From: an uncultured Pseudohongiella sp.
GTDB taxonomy: Bacteria; Pseudomonadota; Gammaproteobacteria; Pseudomonadales; Pseudohongiellaceae
Assembly (NCBI GenBank): GCA_902591495.1
Contig: CACJAW010000011.1
Coordinates: 1 to 54,758 of the forward strand
Direction: 5' to 3'
Length of the DNA: 54,758 nucleotides
The position numbers were made by a program, and so were the translations under genes. Shown here piece after piece: positions 1 through 8,999 of this stretch. Below the pieces are notes generated by a model. The model saw nothing but the letters and a program-made list of their open reading frames with translations. It did not search any database and was not told the origin of the DNA. The stretch's first letter is position 1, and each line of letters opens with the position of its first letter.

Positions 1-625
1 CTTTTGTCAAAATATTGCTTTTACCCTCTAGGAATAGTCTAGAATGTTCAACATCTTTTGCATAATTTTCTAAAGATATTAACTTCATGCATGGAGCGGT
101 ACATCGTTTTATTTGGTATTGCAAACAAGGCCTGGCACGATTTCTAAAGTACGAATCCTCACACTGACGAACTCTGAAAACTCTCTGTAAGATTTGTAGT
201 GTTTCACGTGTTGAGTTAGCACTGGGATACGGACCGAATAACTTGCCTTCTACTTTCCGACTACCTCTGTAAAAAGTTAATCTTGGATATGTATCCTTAC
301 TGGTCAATCTAATGTATGGATAAGATTTATCATCCCTAAGCTGAATATTATAAAAAGGGCGGTAAGTTTTAATTAAGCTTTGCTCGAGCAGGAGCGCCTC
401 AGTCTCACTACTGGTAATACTAATTTCTATACTCTGAATTTTTTCAACCATTTTCAGGGTCTTTGATTCCAACCCAGAACTCCTAAAATAGCTCCCAATT
501 CTTTTTTTCAAATTGCGAGCCTTACCCACATAGATCACTTTACTATTTGAATCTAGCATTTGGTATACGCCAGGTTTGACGCTTATTGTGGAAAGGAATT
601 TCTTATGATCAAATTTTTTAGTCAT
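1..625 (-). CDS. uvrC: UvrABC system protein C, N-terminal part (runs off the left edge)
   Basis: UvrC is the nuclease subunit of nucleotide excision repair that makes both cuts around a lesion bound by UvrB. About 208 N-terminal residues of the usual ~600 are present. The GIY-YIG nuclease domain occupies roughly residues 15-95 (GVYQM near residue 19, then IYVGKARNLKKR) and is followed by the conserved ARPCLQYQIKRCTAPC stretch near residues 166-181. The ATG (625-623) shares one base with the murB stop codon (TAATG), so the two genes are probably translationally coupled. The reading frame stays open to base 1, so the gene is cut by the window and not broken. Identification is certain; the UVR and C-terminal endonuclease domains lie outside. 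Confidence 0.95.
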   Translation of the reverse strand, partial: MTKKFDHKKFLSTISVKPGVYQMLDSNSKVIYVGKARNLKKRIGSYFRSSGLESKTLKMVEKIQSIEISITSSETEALLLEQSLIKTYRPFYNIQLRDDKSYPYIRLTSKDTYPRLTFYRGSRKVEGKLFGPYPSANSTRETLQILQRVFRVRQCEDSYFRNRARPCLQYQIKRCTAPCMKLISLENYAKDVEHSRLFLEGKSNILTK

Positions 626-1662
626 TACGTTGGATGCAATAAATTTGAATTAACGCCTATAATTCTTACCTCTGGAACAAGCATAATTCCGAAATTATCT
701 AAAACACTAGATGACATTTTTTTTGCCAAATCAAGAATATTTCTACCAGAGGCATTGCCTGAATTTATTATTATCAAAGCGTGCTTTGGGCTAACAGAGG
801 CGCCCTCCAAAGTTTTACCCTTCCATCCAAGATAATCTAAAAGCCATGCTGCTGGTATTTTCAAAAAGCTGGAGTTCTCGGTCTTATAAAAAGGAATATC
901 AGGAAATTTAGTTTTGAGCTTTTTAAATTCATTCATGGGTATTATAGGGTTCTTAAAAAAACTCCCAGCATTGCCTATTACACTCGGGTCGGGAAGTTTA
1001 TTACTACGTAATTTGCAAACCTCATCAAAAACAACTGAAGCCGTTGCTTTTTTAGAAAAAAATTTCGCAGACAACTCCTTATGATTTAATCTGGGTTCCC
1101 AATTTCGAACCAATTCGAATATTACGCTAAAAATTATGAACCGATCCGAAGTTTTAAAAATACTGCTCCTATAATCAAAACCACAGTTTTTCCTCTCAAT
1201 ACTAATCCATTTTTTTTTAATAACATCGAACACTTTTACGCTTGAAATAAATTCTTCAACCTCAACTCCATAAGCACCAATATTTTGTATCGGCGCACCA
1301 CCAACAGTTCCAGGGATTAGGGCCAAATTTTCAAGCCCGTATAGATTTTTCTCTAAACATCGAGTCACAAATTTATGCCAATCCTCTCCAGCCGAAGCAG
1401 TAACTTTTTGCTTGTCACTATCCTTTACTTTATCCCATAATATACCTTTATTCCGAATACGAATAACCATACCCTTAAAATCCTGAGCAAACAAAATATT
1501 GCTTCCGCCTCCAATAATTTCGAAAGGAATACTTCTCGCTGAAGCATAATCTAGCGCCTCTTCTAATTCTTGCTCTGACGTTATTTCAGCAAAAAAATCA
1601 GCGGTAGCATGCACTTTAAATGTATTTAAAGAGGTTAAATTTTTTTTCTTCTGAATCTTCAT
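625..1662 (-). CDS. murB: UDP-N-acetylenolpyruvoylglucosamine reductase
   Basis: MurB is a cytoplasmic FAD enzyme that uses NADPH to reduce UDP-GlcNAc-enolpyruvate to UDP-MurNAc, the second committed step of peptidoglycan synthesis. The 345-residue length fits the E. coli-type (type I) enzyme. FAD-contacting motifs are GGGSN at residues 51-55 and IPGTVGGAPIQNIGAYG at about 116-132. The catalytic serine lies in GSFFKNP (Ser234), the substrate arginine in DYRSS (Arg165) and the catalytic glutamate in PEVRIIG (Glu331). It sits 11 bases downstream of the phosphatase gene and overlaps uvrC by one base, so it is probably near the end of the envelope operon that begins far upstream. Confidence 0.97.
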   Translation of the reverse strand: MKIQKKKNLTSLNTFKVHATADFFAEITSEQELEEALDYASARSIPFEIIGGGSNILFAQDFKGMVIRIRNKGILWDKVKDSDKQKVTASAGEDWHKFVTRCLEKNLYGLENLALIPGTVGGAPIQNIGAYGVEVEEFISSVKVFDVIKKKWISIERKNCGFDYRSSIFKTSDRFIIFSVIFELVRNWEPRLNHKELSAKFFSKKATASVVFDEVCKLRSNKLPDPSVIGNAGSFFKNPIIPMNEFKKLKTKFPDIPFYKTENSSFLKIPAAWLLDYLGWKGKTLEGASVSPKHALIIINSGNASGRNILDLAKKMSSSVLDNFGIMLVPEVRIIGVNSNLLHPT

Positions 1663-1673
1663 AATTCAAGTTT

Positions 1674-2165
1674 CTAACTCAAGCTATGACTTGAAATTAC
1701 ATGCTCCAAAAATCCCTCACAAGCATCCTCAACTAAGTCTAGAACTAATTCAAAGTCTGAACTTCCACCATAAAAAGGATCCGGAACCACTATTTCGGGT
1801 GACGATCCAAATTTCAATAAAAGATCTAACTTATCTTTATATTCTTTAGGACAAATTTTATCTAGTTCCCTCAAATTATCGCTGTCCATCGCTAATATAT
1901 AATCAAAGTTAGCAAAATCCATAATCTTCACTTGCCGAGCTATTAGGGCACGTAAGTCGTAGCCTCTAACCTGTGCAGCTGATATCGAGCGTCTATCTGG
2001 CTTTTCACCCAAATGCCAGCATCCTGTACCAGCTGAATCCACCTCCAGATAGTCGCATAGCTTTCGTCTTGTTATTAATGCAGAAAGAACACCGTGTGCT
2101 GTTGGTGATCTGCAAATATTTCCCAGACAGACCATCAAAACTTTTAGTGATTTCCGAGTAGACAT
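1674..2165 (-). CDS. Low-molecular-weight protein-tyrosine phosphatase
   Basis: This is a 163-residue cytoplasmic phosphatase of the low-molecular-weight PTP fold. The P-loop CLGNICRS at residues 13-20 is the CX5R(S) signature with nucleophile Cys13 and phosphate-binding Arg19. The general acid is Asp129 in DPFYGG. Family members dephosphorylate tyrosine kinases of polysaccharide export or, in other cases, unknown targets; no tyrosine kinase gene is visible here, so the substrate is not known. The stop of kdsB is only 6 bases upstream of the ATG, which places it in the same operon. The position between kdsB and murB matches the ptpA position I remember from Pseudomonas. Confidence 0.93.
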   Translation of the reverse strand: MSTRKSLKVLMVCLGNICRSPTAHGVLSALITRRKLCDYLEVDSAGTGCWHLGEKPDRRSISAAQVRGYDLRALIARQVKIMDFANFDYILAMDSDNLRELDKICPKEYKDKLDLLLKFGSSPEIVVPDPFYGGSSDFELVLDLVEDACEGFLEHVISSHSLS

Positions 2166-2171
2166 AAATGA

Positions 2172-2888
2172 TTACGTCAATAATGCAACTACAGCTTCCA
2201 AGTCTTCTGGAGTATCGATACCTGGAGGAATATTAAAATCGGAAACAGCCACGTAAATTCTTATACCGAAGGCTAGAGCTCTTAATTGCTCTAACCTTTC
2301 TAGTTTTTCATAATGAGTAACAGGAAAGGCTGTAAGTTTATTTAAAATATCAACTCGATAGGCATACAATCCTATATGTCGTAAATAGTCGTCTGTATTT
2401 TCAGAATGTGGAATTGGGGCACGACTAAAATATAAAGCCTCACCATAATTATTCAGGACAACTTTGACTATATTGGGATTTTCGATGTCTTTGTTGGATA
2501 ACTCGCATAAAGTAGAAATGTCAAAGTTTTTTCTTTCATTTAAATCAATCGCTACCCTATCTATGGCTTCGGGCGGCATTAATGGCTCGTCCCCTTGGAC
2601 ATTGACAACAATGTCATCAAGAGAAAGATTTAAAATATTAGCTGCCTCTTGGACTCGTTCAGTTCCTGATGTGTGATTTTTTGAAGTTAGTAGGGCTCTT
2701 CCTCCAAACTTCTCAACGCAATTAAAGATTCTTGAATCATCAGTAGCTACTACAACGTCTTTTGCAGAGCTTTTTCGAGCATTTTCGTAAACATGTTGAA
2801 TCATTGGCTTACCTGCAAGGTCCTTCAAGGGTTTTCCTGGAAAACGACTAGAATCATAACGGGCTGGAATAACGACAAAAAATCTCAC
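2172..2888 (-). CDS. kdsB: 3-deoxy-manno-octulosonate cytidylyltransferase (CMP-Kdo synthetase)
   Basis: KdsB activates Kdo with CTP to CMP-Kdo for the inner core of lipopolysaccharide. The protein is about 238 residues. The N-terminal nucleotide-binding motif is [18 protein letters not shown], followed by [17 protein letters not shown] carries the metal-binding aspartate. I chose the GTG at 2888-2886 because the family begins right before the FVVIPAR strand and because this GTG overlaps the stop of the upstream zinc-ribbon gene as GTGA. A longer frame to 2990 exists, but its extra 34 residues only re-read that upstream gene in another frame. It is in one operon with lpxK and msbA, which use or move the lipid A acceptor. 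Confidence 0.95.
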   Translation of the reverse strand: MRFFVVIPARYDSSRFPGKPLKDLAGKPMIQHVYENARKSSAKDVVVATDDSRIFNCVEKFGGRALLTSKNHTSGTERVQEAANILNLSLDDIVVNVQGDEPLMPPEAIDRVAIDLNERKNFDISTLCELSNKDIENPNIVKVVLNNYGEALYFSRAPIPHSENTDDYLRHIGLYAYRVDILNKLTAFPVTHYEKLERLEQLRALAFGIRIYVAVSDFNIPPGIDTPEDLEAVVALLT

Positions 2889-3076
2889 TGATATTTTTCT
2901 CTTTCGGAAATACTTATTTCTCGTGCTTCGCCTTCTAACATTACAGGAATTCCGTCTTTCACAGGAAATGCTAGTAGATCTGATAGACAAATTAATTCTT
3001 TTCTACTTTTATCGTAAATTAAATCCTTTTTACAAATCGGGCAAACTAAGATTTCAAGTAACTTTTTGTCCAACAT
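2885..3076 (-). CDS. Trm112/YcaR-family small zinc-ribbon protein
   Basis: A 63-residue protein that starts [15 protein letters not shown]. This N-terminus, the CPIC pair at residues 12-15 and the [13 protein letters not shown] segment are typical of the bacterial Trm112-like family (YcaR in E. coli). The family includes partners of methyltransferases in archaea and eukaryotes; the job of the bacterial copies next to lpxK and kdsB is not settled. Only one CxxC pair plus Cys30 is present, so full zinc coordination is uncertain. It starts 9 bases after the lpxK stop and overlaps kdsB by four bases, so it is cotranscribed with lipid A and Kdo genes. Confidence 0.88.
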   Translation of the reverse strand: MLDKKLLEILVCPICKKDLIYDKSRKELICLSDLLAFPVKDGIPVMLEGEAREISISEREKYQ

Positions 3077-3085
3077 TTTAGCTTC

Positions 3086-4117
3086 CTAATGGTGTGCGAT
3101 ATCTTTTTTAAGATAGTCTATTTGGCTTGTCAAAGCATCAAAGAATGCATCGTTTAATTTAGTATCAGTCGTTAGCATCCAAAAATTATTGTTTGCAAAC
3201 GCCCCACATTTTACGGCATCTTTTTCGGTCATTACTACAGGCTGGTGTTCATCGATTTTTTCTGAAACAAAGTCATCTGAAGAAAATTCGTAGTGATCGG
3301 GATAATATATTTTCTCTATTGGATAAGGTAGATCCTCCAGAGTTTCAAAGAATCGATTCGGATTTGCTATTGCTGTTATGGCTTGTATTCGGTTTCCGAT
3401 ATTAAACGGAGCGCCGCCAAAAGGTTTAACTTCGTTTGTAGAAAGATTGACAAAAGATTTGGGAATCTTCTTCATCTCATGTGTTTTAACCAGAAGACTT
3501 CTGGATATATCATTTTGATTAATGCCGTTTAGTACAATAAGGTCTACTTCTTCGAGACGACTCAACGGTTCTCGCAGCGGACCCGCAGGAAGACAATTAT
3601 TATTGATAAGCACACCATTTTCGTCTACCACACAAATTTCAACGTCTCTATACATTTTATAATGCTGAAGGCCATCATCACTCAAGATTACGTCGACATC
3701 GAATTCGTTTAGCATGAATCTCACGGCCCTACTCCGATCAGCATCAATCACAACTGGACATTGGGTATTTTTAGCTATCAACAGCGGTTCATCACCAGTG
3801 ACTATAGCATCACCGTTAGATTCAACAGAAAAAGGGTAATGCGGAGCGTGGGCCTGATATCCTCTACTTACAATTCCTGGCTTATAACCAAGATCAACTA
3901 ACTTATTGGCGATCGTAATAGTGAGCGGAGTCTTACCAGAGCCGCCCACAGTTATATTTCCTATCACAACAATCGGAACAGTAAAATTCTCAGGTCTCTC
4001 TGTTTTGTATAACAATCTTTTTCGAATAAAAACTATAAGTCGAAACAAATAAGCGAAAGGCAAGAGCAAGACCAACCATAAAGATCTTTCTCGCCAAGAA
4101 TTTATAACAAACCTCAT
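3086..4117 (-). CDS. lpxK: Tetraacyldisaccharide 4'-kinase
   Basis: LpxK phosphorylates the 4' position of the lipid A disaccharide to give lipid IVA at the inner face of the cytoplasmic membrane. The 343-residue protein has an N-terminal hydrophobic helix (about residues 13-30) for membrane association and a P-loop GNITVGGSGKT at residues 53-63. The SRGY motif and the DDGLQHY motif (the aspartates used in catalysis and metal binding) follow. The ATG overlaps the msbA stop by four bases (ATGA), so the kinase is made together with the flippase that transports its product after acylation. Length and motifs are normal for the family. Confidence 0.96.
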   Translation of the reverse strand: MRFVINSWRERSLWLVLLLPFAYLFRLIVFIRKRLLYKTERPENFTVPIVVIGNITVGGSGKTPLTITIANKLVDLGYKPGIVSRGYQAHAPHYPFSVESNGDAIVTGDEPLLIAKNTQCPVVIDADRSRAVRFMLNEFDVDVILSDDGLQHYKMYRDVEICVVDENGVLINNNCLPAGPLREPLSRLEEVDLIVLNGINQNDISRSLLVKTHEMKKIPKSFVNLSTNEVKPFGGAPFNIGNRIQAITAIANPNRFFETLEDLPYPIEKIYYPDHYEFSSDDFVSEKIDEHQPVVMTEKDAVKCGAFANNNFWMLTTDTKLNDAFFDALTSQIDYLKKDIAHH

Positions 4118-5889
4118 AAAATCGATTCCGGTTTATTGGGCTCCGAGTAACCACTGAGTAATTGATTATAAATCGAACTATTCGCCAAAAGCTGATCATG
4201 AGTTCCGAAATCTGAAACTTTTCCATCTTCTAATACCAAAATCATATCGGCCTTTTCAATCGTAGATAATCGGTGGGTAATAATAAACGTCGTTCGACCG
4301 GCCATTAAATTATTTAGGGCTTTTTGAATATTTTTCTCTGAGTCGGAATCTAAAGCTGATGTTGCTTCATCAAGAATTAATATGGTTGAATTCTTGTGTA
4401 AAGCTCTAGCTATTGCAATTCTCTGCCTCTCCCCTCCAGACAACAATACTCCATCGTCGCCAACTTGAGTTTCCAGACCCATAGGGAGTTTATCAATAAA
4501 ATCCATAGCATATGCGCGTTTTGCGGCCTCAGTAATTTTTGAAAAATTAGTCGTTTCACTGAAGTAAGCTATGTTTTCAGCGATAGTTCCCTCAAATAAC
4601 ATTACCTGCTGCGTTACCAACGAAATCTGATTTCGCAGACTATTGAGACGAAAATTTTTAATATCAACATCGTCAATTAGCACTTTTCCAGAACTGCATT
4701 CATAAAATCTTGGGATAAGATTAACAATTGTCGACTTACCACTACCTGACTTACCAACAAGTGCTACAGTCTGACCCGCCTTTACTGTAAATGAAATATT
4801 ACTAATTGCATTATCACCCCGACCATAAAAGAAGCTAACCTGCCTAAATTCAATTTTGCCCTTAACCTCTGTAGCGTCTTTTTCTCCTAAGTCAGCTTGA
4901 ATACTCTCGTCCAAAATTGAAAAAACACTTTTGGAAGCAGATAAACCTCTTTGAATAACAGAATTAATTTGCGTTAATTGACGGATAGGCTTTGCGAGCA
5001 ATCCTGCAGCTCCCAAAAAGGACACAAAATCACCTGGGCTTTTATTTGTAAAAAATTCAGGAGACATCGCCAGCCATACTAAGAAAGATAAAGCAAGAGC
5101 AACGACGAATTGAACGAGTGGCGTGCTAGCGCTGCGAGTAATTGCCATTTTAATATTTTGAGTTTTATTTTTCTCACTTGCTCTAGTTAATTTTCTGCCG
5201 ACGTATTTCTCTGCATTAAAAGATTTTATGACTTGGTGCCCTTTAATCGATTCATTAGTAATTTGAGTTAACTCACCCATCGATTCCTGCATTTGCATAC
5301 TGTACCGCCTAAAATATTTTGACGCGACACCCACAACTTTTGCGACAACGGGAGCTATTAATAAAAAAGTTAATGTTAATTTCCAATCTGTGTATATCAA
5401 AAAAGCTAACAAACCTATTACGGTGAACCCTTCCCTAACAATAACAGCAATTGCATTTGAGACTGCCCCAGTAACCTGCGCAATATCATATGTAAATTTT
5501 GATACTAATTTCCCCGAGGTAACCTTATCGAAATAACTAGCAGGCAAAAGCATAAGATGTCCCATGAGTTCTACACGCAACTTATGGATTACACCGTTAG
5601 CTAAAAGCGCTAAAGAATAGCTACCACAAAAGCCGCCAATACCTCTAACAATCACAATGACTAAACACAAAAGTGGGCTCAAGACCCTGAATTCTTCAAA
5701 ATTTTCTGAGTTAATTGCATCAACAGTAAATCCTAGCCACCATGTAGTAGCAGGCGTTGTAGCAGCAAAGACAATATATCCCATAAGACTTCCAAAAATC
5801 GCCACAGGAAATCCTTTAATATATGCAAGAAGTCTTAAATATAAGTAAGTTGCTTCACGTCTCTGTTCGTTGGAAGTTTTATCTGACAT
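4114..5889 (-). CDS. msbA: Lipid A export ABC transporter, ATP-binding/permease protein MsbA
   Basis: MsbA flips lipid A-core from the inner to the outer leaflet of the inner membrane and works as a homodimer of fused half-transporters. The 591 residues begin with a six-helix transmembrane domain (about 20-330) and end with a nucleotide-binding domain. The latter shows Walker A GKSGSGKST, signature LLSGGERQR and Walker B ILILDEATSALD followed by a switch histidine in ITHRLST. The signature ends in E and not the commoner Q (LSGGE), a substitution seen in other ABC proteins. It is cotranscribed with lpxK (4-base overlap) and lies 25 bases downstream of exbD, as in Pseudomonas-type gene order. 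Confidence 0.95.
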   Translation of the reverse strand: MSDKTSNEQRREATYLYLRLLAYIKGFPVAIFGSLMGYIVFAATTPATTWWLGFTVDAINSENFEEFRVLSPLLCLVIVIVRGIGGFCGSYSLALLANGVIHKLRVELMGHLMLLPASYFDKVTSGKLVSKFTYDIAQVTGAVSNAIAVIVREGFTVIGLLAFLIYTDWKLTLTFLLIAPVVAKVVGVASKYFRRYSMQMQESMGELTQITNESIKGHQVIKSFNAEKYVGRKLTRASEKNKTQNIKMAITRSASTPLVQFVVALALSFLVWLAMSPEFFTNKSPGDFVSFLGAAGLLAKPIRQLTQINSVIQRGLSASKSVFSILDESIQADLGEKDATEVKGKIEFRQVSFFYGRGDNAISNISFTVKAGQTVALVGKSGSGKSTIVNLIPRFYECSSGKVLIDDVDIKNFRLNSLRNQISLVTQQVMLFEGTIAENIAYFSETTNFSKITEAAKRAYAMDFIDKLPMGLETQVGDDGVLLSGGERQRIAIARALHKNSTILILDEATSALDSDSEKNIQKALNNLMAGRTTFIITHRLSTIEKADMILVLEDGKVSDFGTHDQLLANSSIYNQLLSGYSEPNKPESIL

Positions 5890-5914
5890 TTTGGTTTTTT
5901 ATAATACTCTTATC

Positions 5915-6337
5915 TTAATTTGATACTCTCTCAGACTCGATCGCTAGCTGTAGCCCTTCGAAGCCTATATTCTTAATGATACTCATAATATTAACGACAG
6001 ATTGATGGGAAACTTCTCCGTCTGCGTACAGAACTACAGGCTTGCTCATATCCCCCCCTGATAAACTTTCAAGCTCCTTTATCAAAATCATTTGATTGCT
6101 ATTCGATATAGGTGAACCATTTACAAAAACTCCTCCGTCCCTTTCAATAGCTACTTCTAAAGGTTGAAAAGAGGATTCAACTTGTTCTACCGTTGCATTT
6201 GGGAGATTGATTTCAATACGATTACTATTTTCTAATATCGGGGTTATTACGAAGAAAATGAGCAACAAAAATACCACATCAACAAGTGGTGCAGTATTAA
6301 TGATCAAATCATACTTATTTGGTCGCTTAAATTTCAA
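5915..6337 (-). CDS. ExbD/TolR-type biopolymer transport protein
   Basis: A 140-residue proton-channel subunit. After a short basic cytoplasmic tail there is one membrane helix (about residues 16-37) with the conserved proton-path aspartate Asp20 in APLVDVVF; the rest is a periplasmic domain. With the ExbB-like protein upstream it should form a motor that couples the proton motive force to an unidentified periplasmic partner. No TonB or TolA gene is near. The start is a TTG (6337-6335): an in-frame stop lies nine codons upstream, and no ATG or GTG occurs between that stop and the membrane helix. The gap from the exbB stop is 8 bases. Confidence 0.9.
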   Translation of the reverse strand: MKFKRPNKYDLIINTAPLVDVVFLLLIFFVITPILENSNRIEINLPNATVEQVESSFQPLEVAIERDGGVFVNGSPISNSNQMILIKELESLSGGDMSKPVVLYADGEVSHQSVVNIMSIIKNIGFEGLQLAIESERVSN

Positions 6338-6345
6338 TATTTTGA

Positions 6346-6960
6346 CTATATCTTCTGTGTTTCACTCGTATAAATTGATGTAATAAGTTTAAAGGTCTCT
6401 TGTTCAAGATTTAAGATCAAAATTTCAATTTTTCGGGTAAAGTACCTATGAAATATGTAAGCTGGTATCGCGACGATCAATCCAGCAGCGGTAGTGATAA
6501 GCGCCGAGGAAATACCCGTGGCTAAAGACAGTGTAGCCGGGGAAGAAGAAATAGTCTCACCAAAAACCTGGATCATGCCAGTAACCGTCCCGAGTAGTCC
6601 GAGAAGTGGACAAATCGAAGCAATAATTCCTAAGGTTCCTAAATTATATTCCATTTCATGTATGACAATCGATGCTGCTGTCTCTGTAGATTCAATCATT
6701 GCGTCCTTACCACTTTTGTATGAACTTAACCCAGCAGCGAGAATCACGCCCAATGGGGAGGATTCGCGAAGTTGTTTCAACTTTGTAGAATTTAATTGGT
6801 CGTTTTTTAGCCATACCCAAATTTGTGGCACTAAATTCTTAGGCGATACTTTTTTCGCATCTAAAGTCCATAGTCTTTCTATTACGATTCCAGTTATTAA
6901 AACAGAACAGATTACTATCGGAATCATCAACAATCCGCCGGCACGCATTAGCTCTATCAT
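6346..6960 (-). CDS. ExbB/TolQ/MotA-family proton channel protein
   Basis: A 204-residue inner-membrane protein with an N-terminal helix (about residues 8-27) and two further helices near 107-135 and 145-175. The LGLLGTVTGMIQVF segment is the family hallmark of the channel-forming helix. It partners with the ExbD-like protein encoded right after it. The pair sits directly upstream of msbA and lpxK, an arrangement known in Pseudomonas, so a role linked to envelope biogenesis is possible but not proven; coupling to TonB cannot be excluded. The competence gene comEC that I expect upstream in this gene order is absent. Confidence 0.9.
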   Translation of the reverse strand: MIELMRAGGLLMIPIVICSVLITGIVIERLWTLDAKKVSPKNLVPQIWVWLKNDQLNSTKLKQLRESSPLGVILAAGLSSYKSGKDAMIESTETAASIVIHEMEYNLGTLGIIASICPLLGLLGTVTGMIQVFGETISSSPATLSLATGISSALITTAAGLIVAIPAYIFHRYFTRKIEILILNLEQETFKLITSIYTSETQKI

Positions 6961-7030
6961 TGTGCTTCTCCAGTAGATACTTTTTCATGAGTAATAATTT
7001 TTATCATTTACCTCTTCTCATAAAACCACT

Positions 7031-8290
7031 CTAGGGGGATCGCAAAGACTCTGCCGGAGGAGTAGAAGCTGCCTTTGATGATGGATAGATAGTTGCAAGT
7101 ATCGAAAGTAACAAGACACCAGTGACCACACTTCCTACATCGAATATAGAAAATTCAGATGGTAAAAAATCTATTGGATAAACATCTGCATTCAACAAAT
7201 TGATGGAGAATAGATTCTCTACGTAAGCCGCGAGATTACCAATTTGAAAACTCCCGACAATACCTAAAATTACACCAAATAAAATTCCAATCAGCCCGAT
7301 TAATACTCCCTGCCAAATAAAGATACTTCGTATCATCAAAGGGCTAGCACCTAACGCACGTAATATAGCTATGTCACTTGCCTTACCCTTTACAATCATA
7401 ATAAGACTAACTATCAGATTAAAAGCAGCAACCATTATTAATAGCCATAACATCAAGCTAATTATCGAACGCGAAAAATTTATATTTTCATAAATTGCCC
7501 CGAATTGAGACTTCCATGAAACAACTGAAACGCCAGGCAGTGATAAATTGGATATGAGGTTCTCAGTTTCACCCACTTCCAAGACATTGTGAAGTTTTAT
7601 TCGAAACCCATTGTATTTATGCCGAATGCGAAATACGGCCCGAACAGCTTCCATGTTTGCAATTACAAGATTGCTATCAATTTCCTGATTACCCACCCTA
7701 AAAATTCCAACTACTTCAAATGAGCGGAAGGGAACCCTTGGTGTTAGAGGATTTATAACTATTGTGGGGGAAAATAAGTCAATGGACTCACCTAATTGAA
7801 CGCCGAGATTTTTAGCAAGCGACTCTCCTAGAGCGATACCCCAACGATTATCCGCTAGATTCTCTAGTTCACCACTCACAAAGAAGTTATGAATTACAGA
7901 TACACTGGATTCACTACTTACTTCTATACCATTAACAAGCACCCCGGCACTTCCCACAGATGTCGCTACAACGCCTCCCATATTAATTGAAGGAGATGCA
8001 GCCTCAACATTTGCAAGAGCCATAATGGAATCCTCCATCTGATCCCATTCATGAGACTCGAGACCTTCTCCAGATGAAACCGTGATATGCGGTATAACGC
8101 CAAGGATGTTTTCTCGCAATTCTTTATCAAAGCCATTCATTATTGACGAAGCCGTTATTAATATACCTACACCAAGCGATAATCCAAATATTGAAATAGC
8201 CGACATAAATGAGACAAGATGAGAGTGACTTTTGCTACTTATATATCTGAAGGCAATTAGTCTTGAAACAGAGACTTTCGGCTTATTCAT
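7031..8290 (-). CDS. lolE: Lipoprotein-releasing system transmembrane protein (LolE-like)
   Basis: One of two FtsX-like permease subunits of LolCDE, which extracts outer-membrane lipoproteins from the inner membrane for LolA. The protein is about 419 residues with one N-terminal helix (near residues 25-50), a large periplasmic domain and three C-terminal helices. I chose the ATG at 8290-8288: a well placed GGTGGA element precedes it, whereas the GTG four codons upstream lies inside that element. It overlaps lolD by eight bases. Whether this copy or the one upstream of lolD deserves the name LolC is a convention of gene order; I call the downstream copy LolE by analogy with Pseudomonas. Confidence 0.88.
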   Translation of the reverse strand: MNKPKVSVSRLIAFRYISSKSHSHLVSFMSAISIFGLSLGVGILITASSIMNGFDKELRENILGVIPHITVSSGEGLESHEWDQMEDSIMALANVEAASPSINMGGVVATSVGSAGVLVNGIEVSSESSVSVIHNFFVSGELENLADNRWGIALGESLAKNLGVQLGESIDLFSPTIVINPLTPRVPFRSFEVVGIFRVGNQEIDSNLVIANMEAVRAVFRIRHKYNGFRIKLHNVLEVGETENLISNLSLPGVSVVSWKSQFGAIYENINFSRSIISLMLWLLIMVAAFNLIVSLIMIVKGKASDIAILRALGASPLMIRSIFIWQGVLIGLIGILFGVILGIVGSFQIGNLAAYVENLFSINLLNADVYPIDFLPSEFSIFDVGSVVTGVLLLSILATIYPSSKAASTPPAESLRSP

Positions 8291-8999
8291 GAAGTGTTCC
8301 ACCTTCTAGAATAAGTTTCCTATGCATGCTATTCGCCATCAGTTCATCATGTGTAACCAAAATGAAGCTAGTATCAAAAATTTCGTTCAAGTCAATAAGT
8401 AAAGACTGTATTTCACGGGCAGTAAACTTATCTAGATTCCCCGTAGGCTCGTCTAATAAAACACATTTGGGGGAGTTAACCAATGCTCTCGCAATTGCCA
8501 CTCTTTGCCTTTCTCCGCCCGATAATTCGCTAGGCTTATGAGAAAGTCTATTAAGGAGTCCTACCTTAGTTAGCATTATTTCCGCACTAGCTTCTGCTTC
8601 TTTAGGGGGGTGCCCATTTATAAAAAGTGGCATAGCCACATTCTCGATAGCTGTAAATTCGCCTAGAAGATGATGAAACTGAAACACGAATCCCAAATAT
8701 TCATTCCGTAAAAGTCCTCTCTCAGAATCATTAATATTGTTGAGGTTTTTGCCAGCAACAGTCACATTGCCAGATGTAGGCAAATCCAGCCCCCCAAGAA
8801 TATTTAACAGCGTAGTCTTACCGGACCCTGAAGTTCCAACTATTGCCACTCGCTCAGCAGCCTTGATATTGAGATCAACCCTGTCAAGGACAGTAATGGT
8901 ATTGGATCCTTGTTTGTATGATTTACTGACCCGACTACAACTAATCACACTGTCATTAACATTCGTCATCTTATCGTCTAAGTCTCCAAAGTTATTCAT
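8283..8999 (-). CDS. lolD: Lipoprotein-releasing system ATP-binding protein
   Basis: LolD is the ATPase that powers the LolC/LolE permeases. The 238-residue chain has Walker A GTSGSGKT at residues 55-62, the Q-loop in FVFQFHHLL (a LolD-specific feature), signature LSGGERQRVAIA and Walker B VLLDEPTGNLD. The ATG at 8999 overlaps the lolC frame by eight bases; a second ATG at 8969-8967 (residue 11) would also give a complete ATPase and is a realistic alternative start. It lies between the two permease genes with overlaps on both sides, so all three subunits come from one transcript. Confidence 0.95.
   Translation of the reverse strand: MNNFGDLDDKMTNVNDSVISCSRVSKSYKQGSNTITVLDRVDLNIKAAERVAIVGTSGSGKTTLLNILGGLDLPTSGNVTVAGKNLNNINDSERGLLRNEYLGFVFQFHHLLGEFTAIENVAMPLFINGHPPKEAEASAEIMLTKVGLLNRLSHKPSELSGGERQRVAIARALVNSPKCVLLDEPTGNLDKFTAREIQSLLIDLNEIFDTSFILVTHDELMANSMHRKLILEGGTLHE

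Noticed and set aside
2888-2990. N-terminal extension of KdsB
   Set aside because: The additional residues re-read the zinc-ribbon gene in another frame; the GTG at 2888 fits family start and GTGA coupling.
6494-6976. Plus-strand open frame of 160 codons antisense to the ExbB-like gene
   Set aside because: It is a mirror frame of a conserved membrane protein gene; the translated sequence resembles no family.
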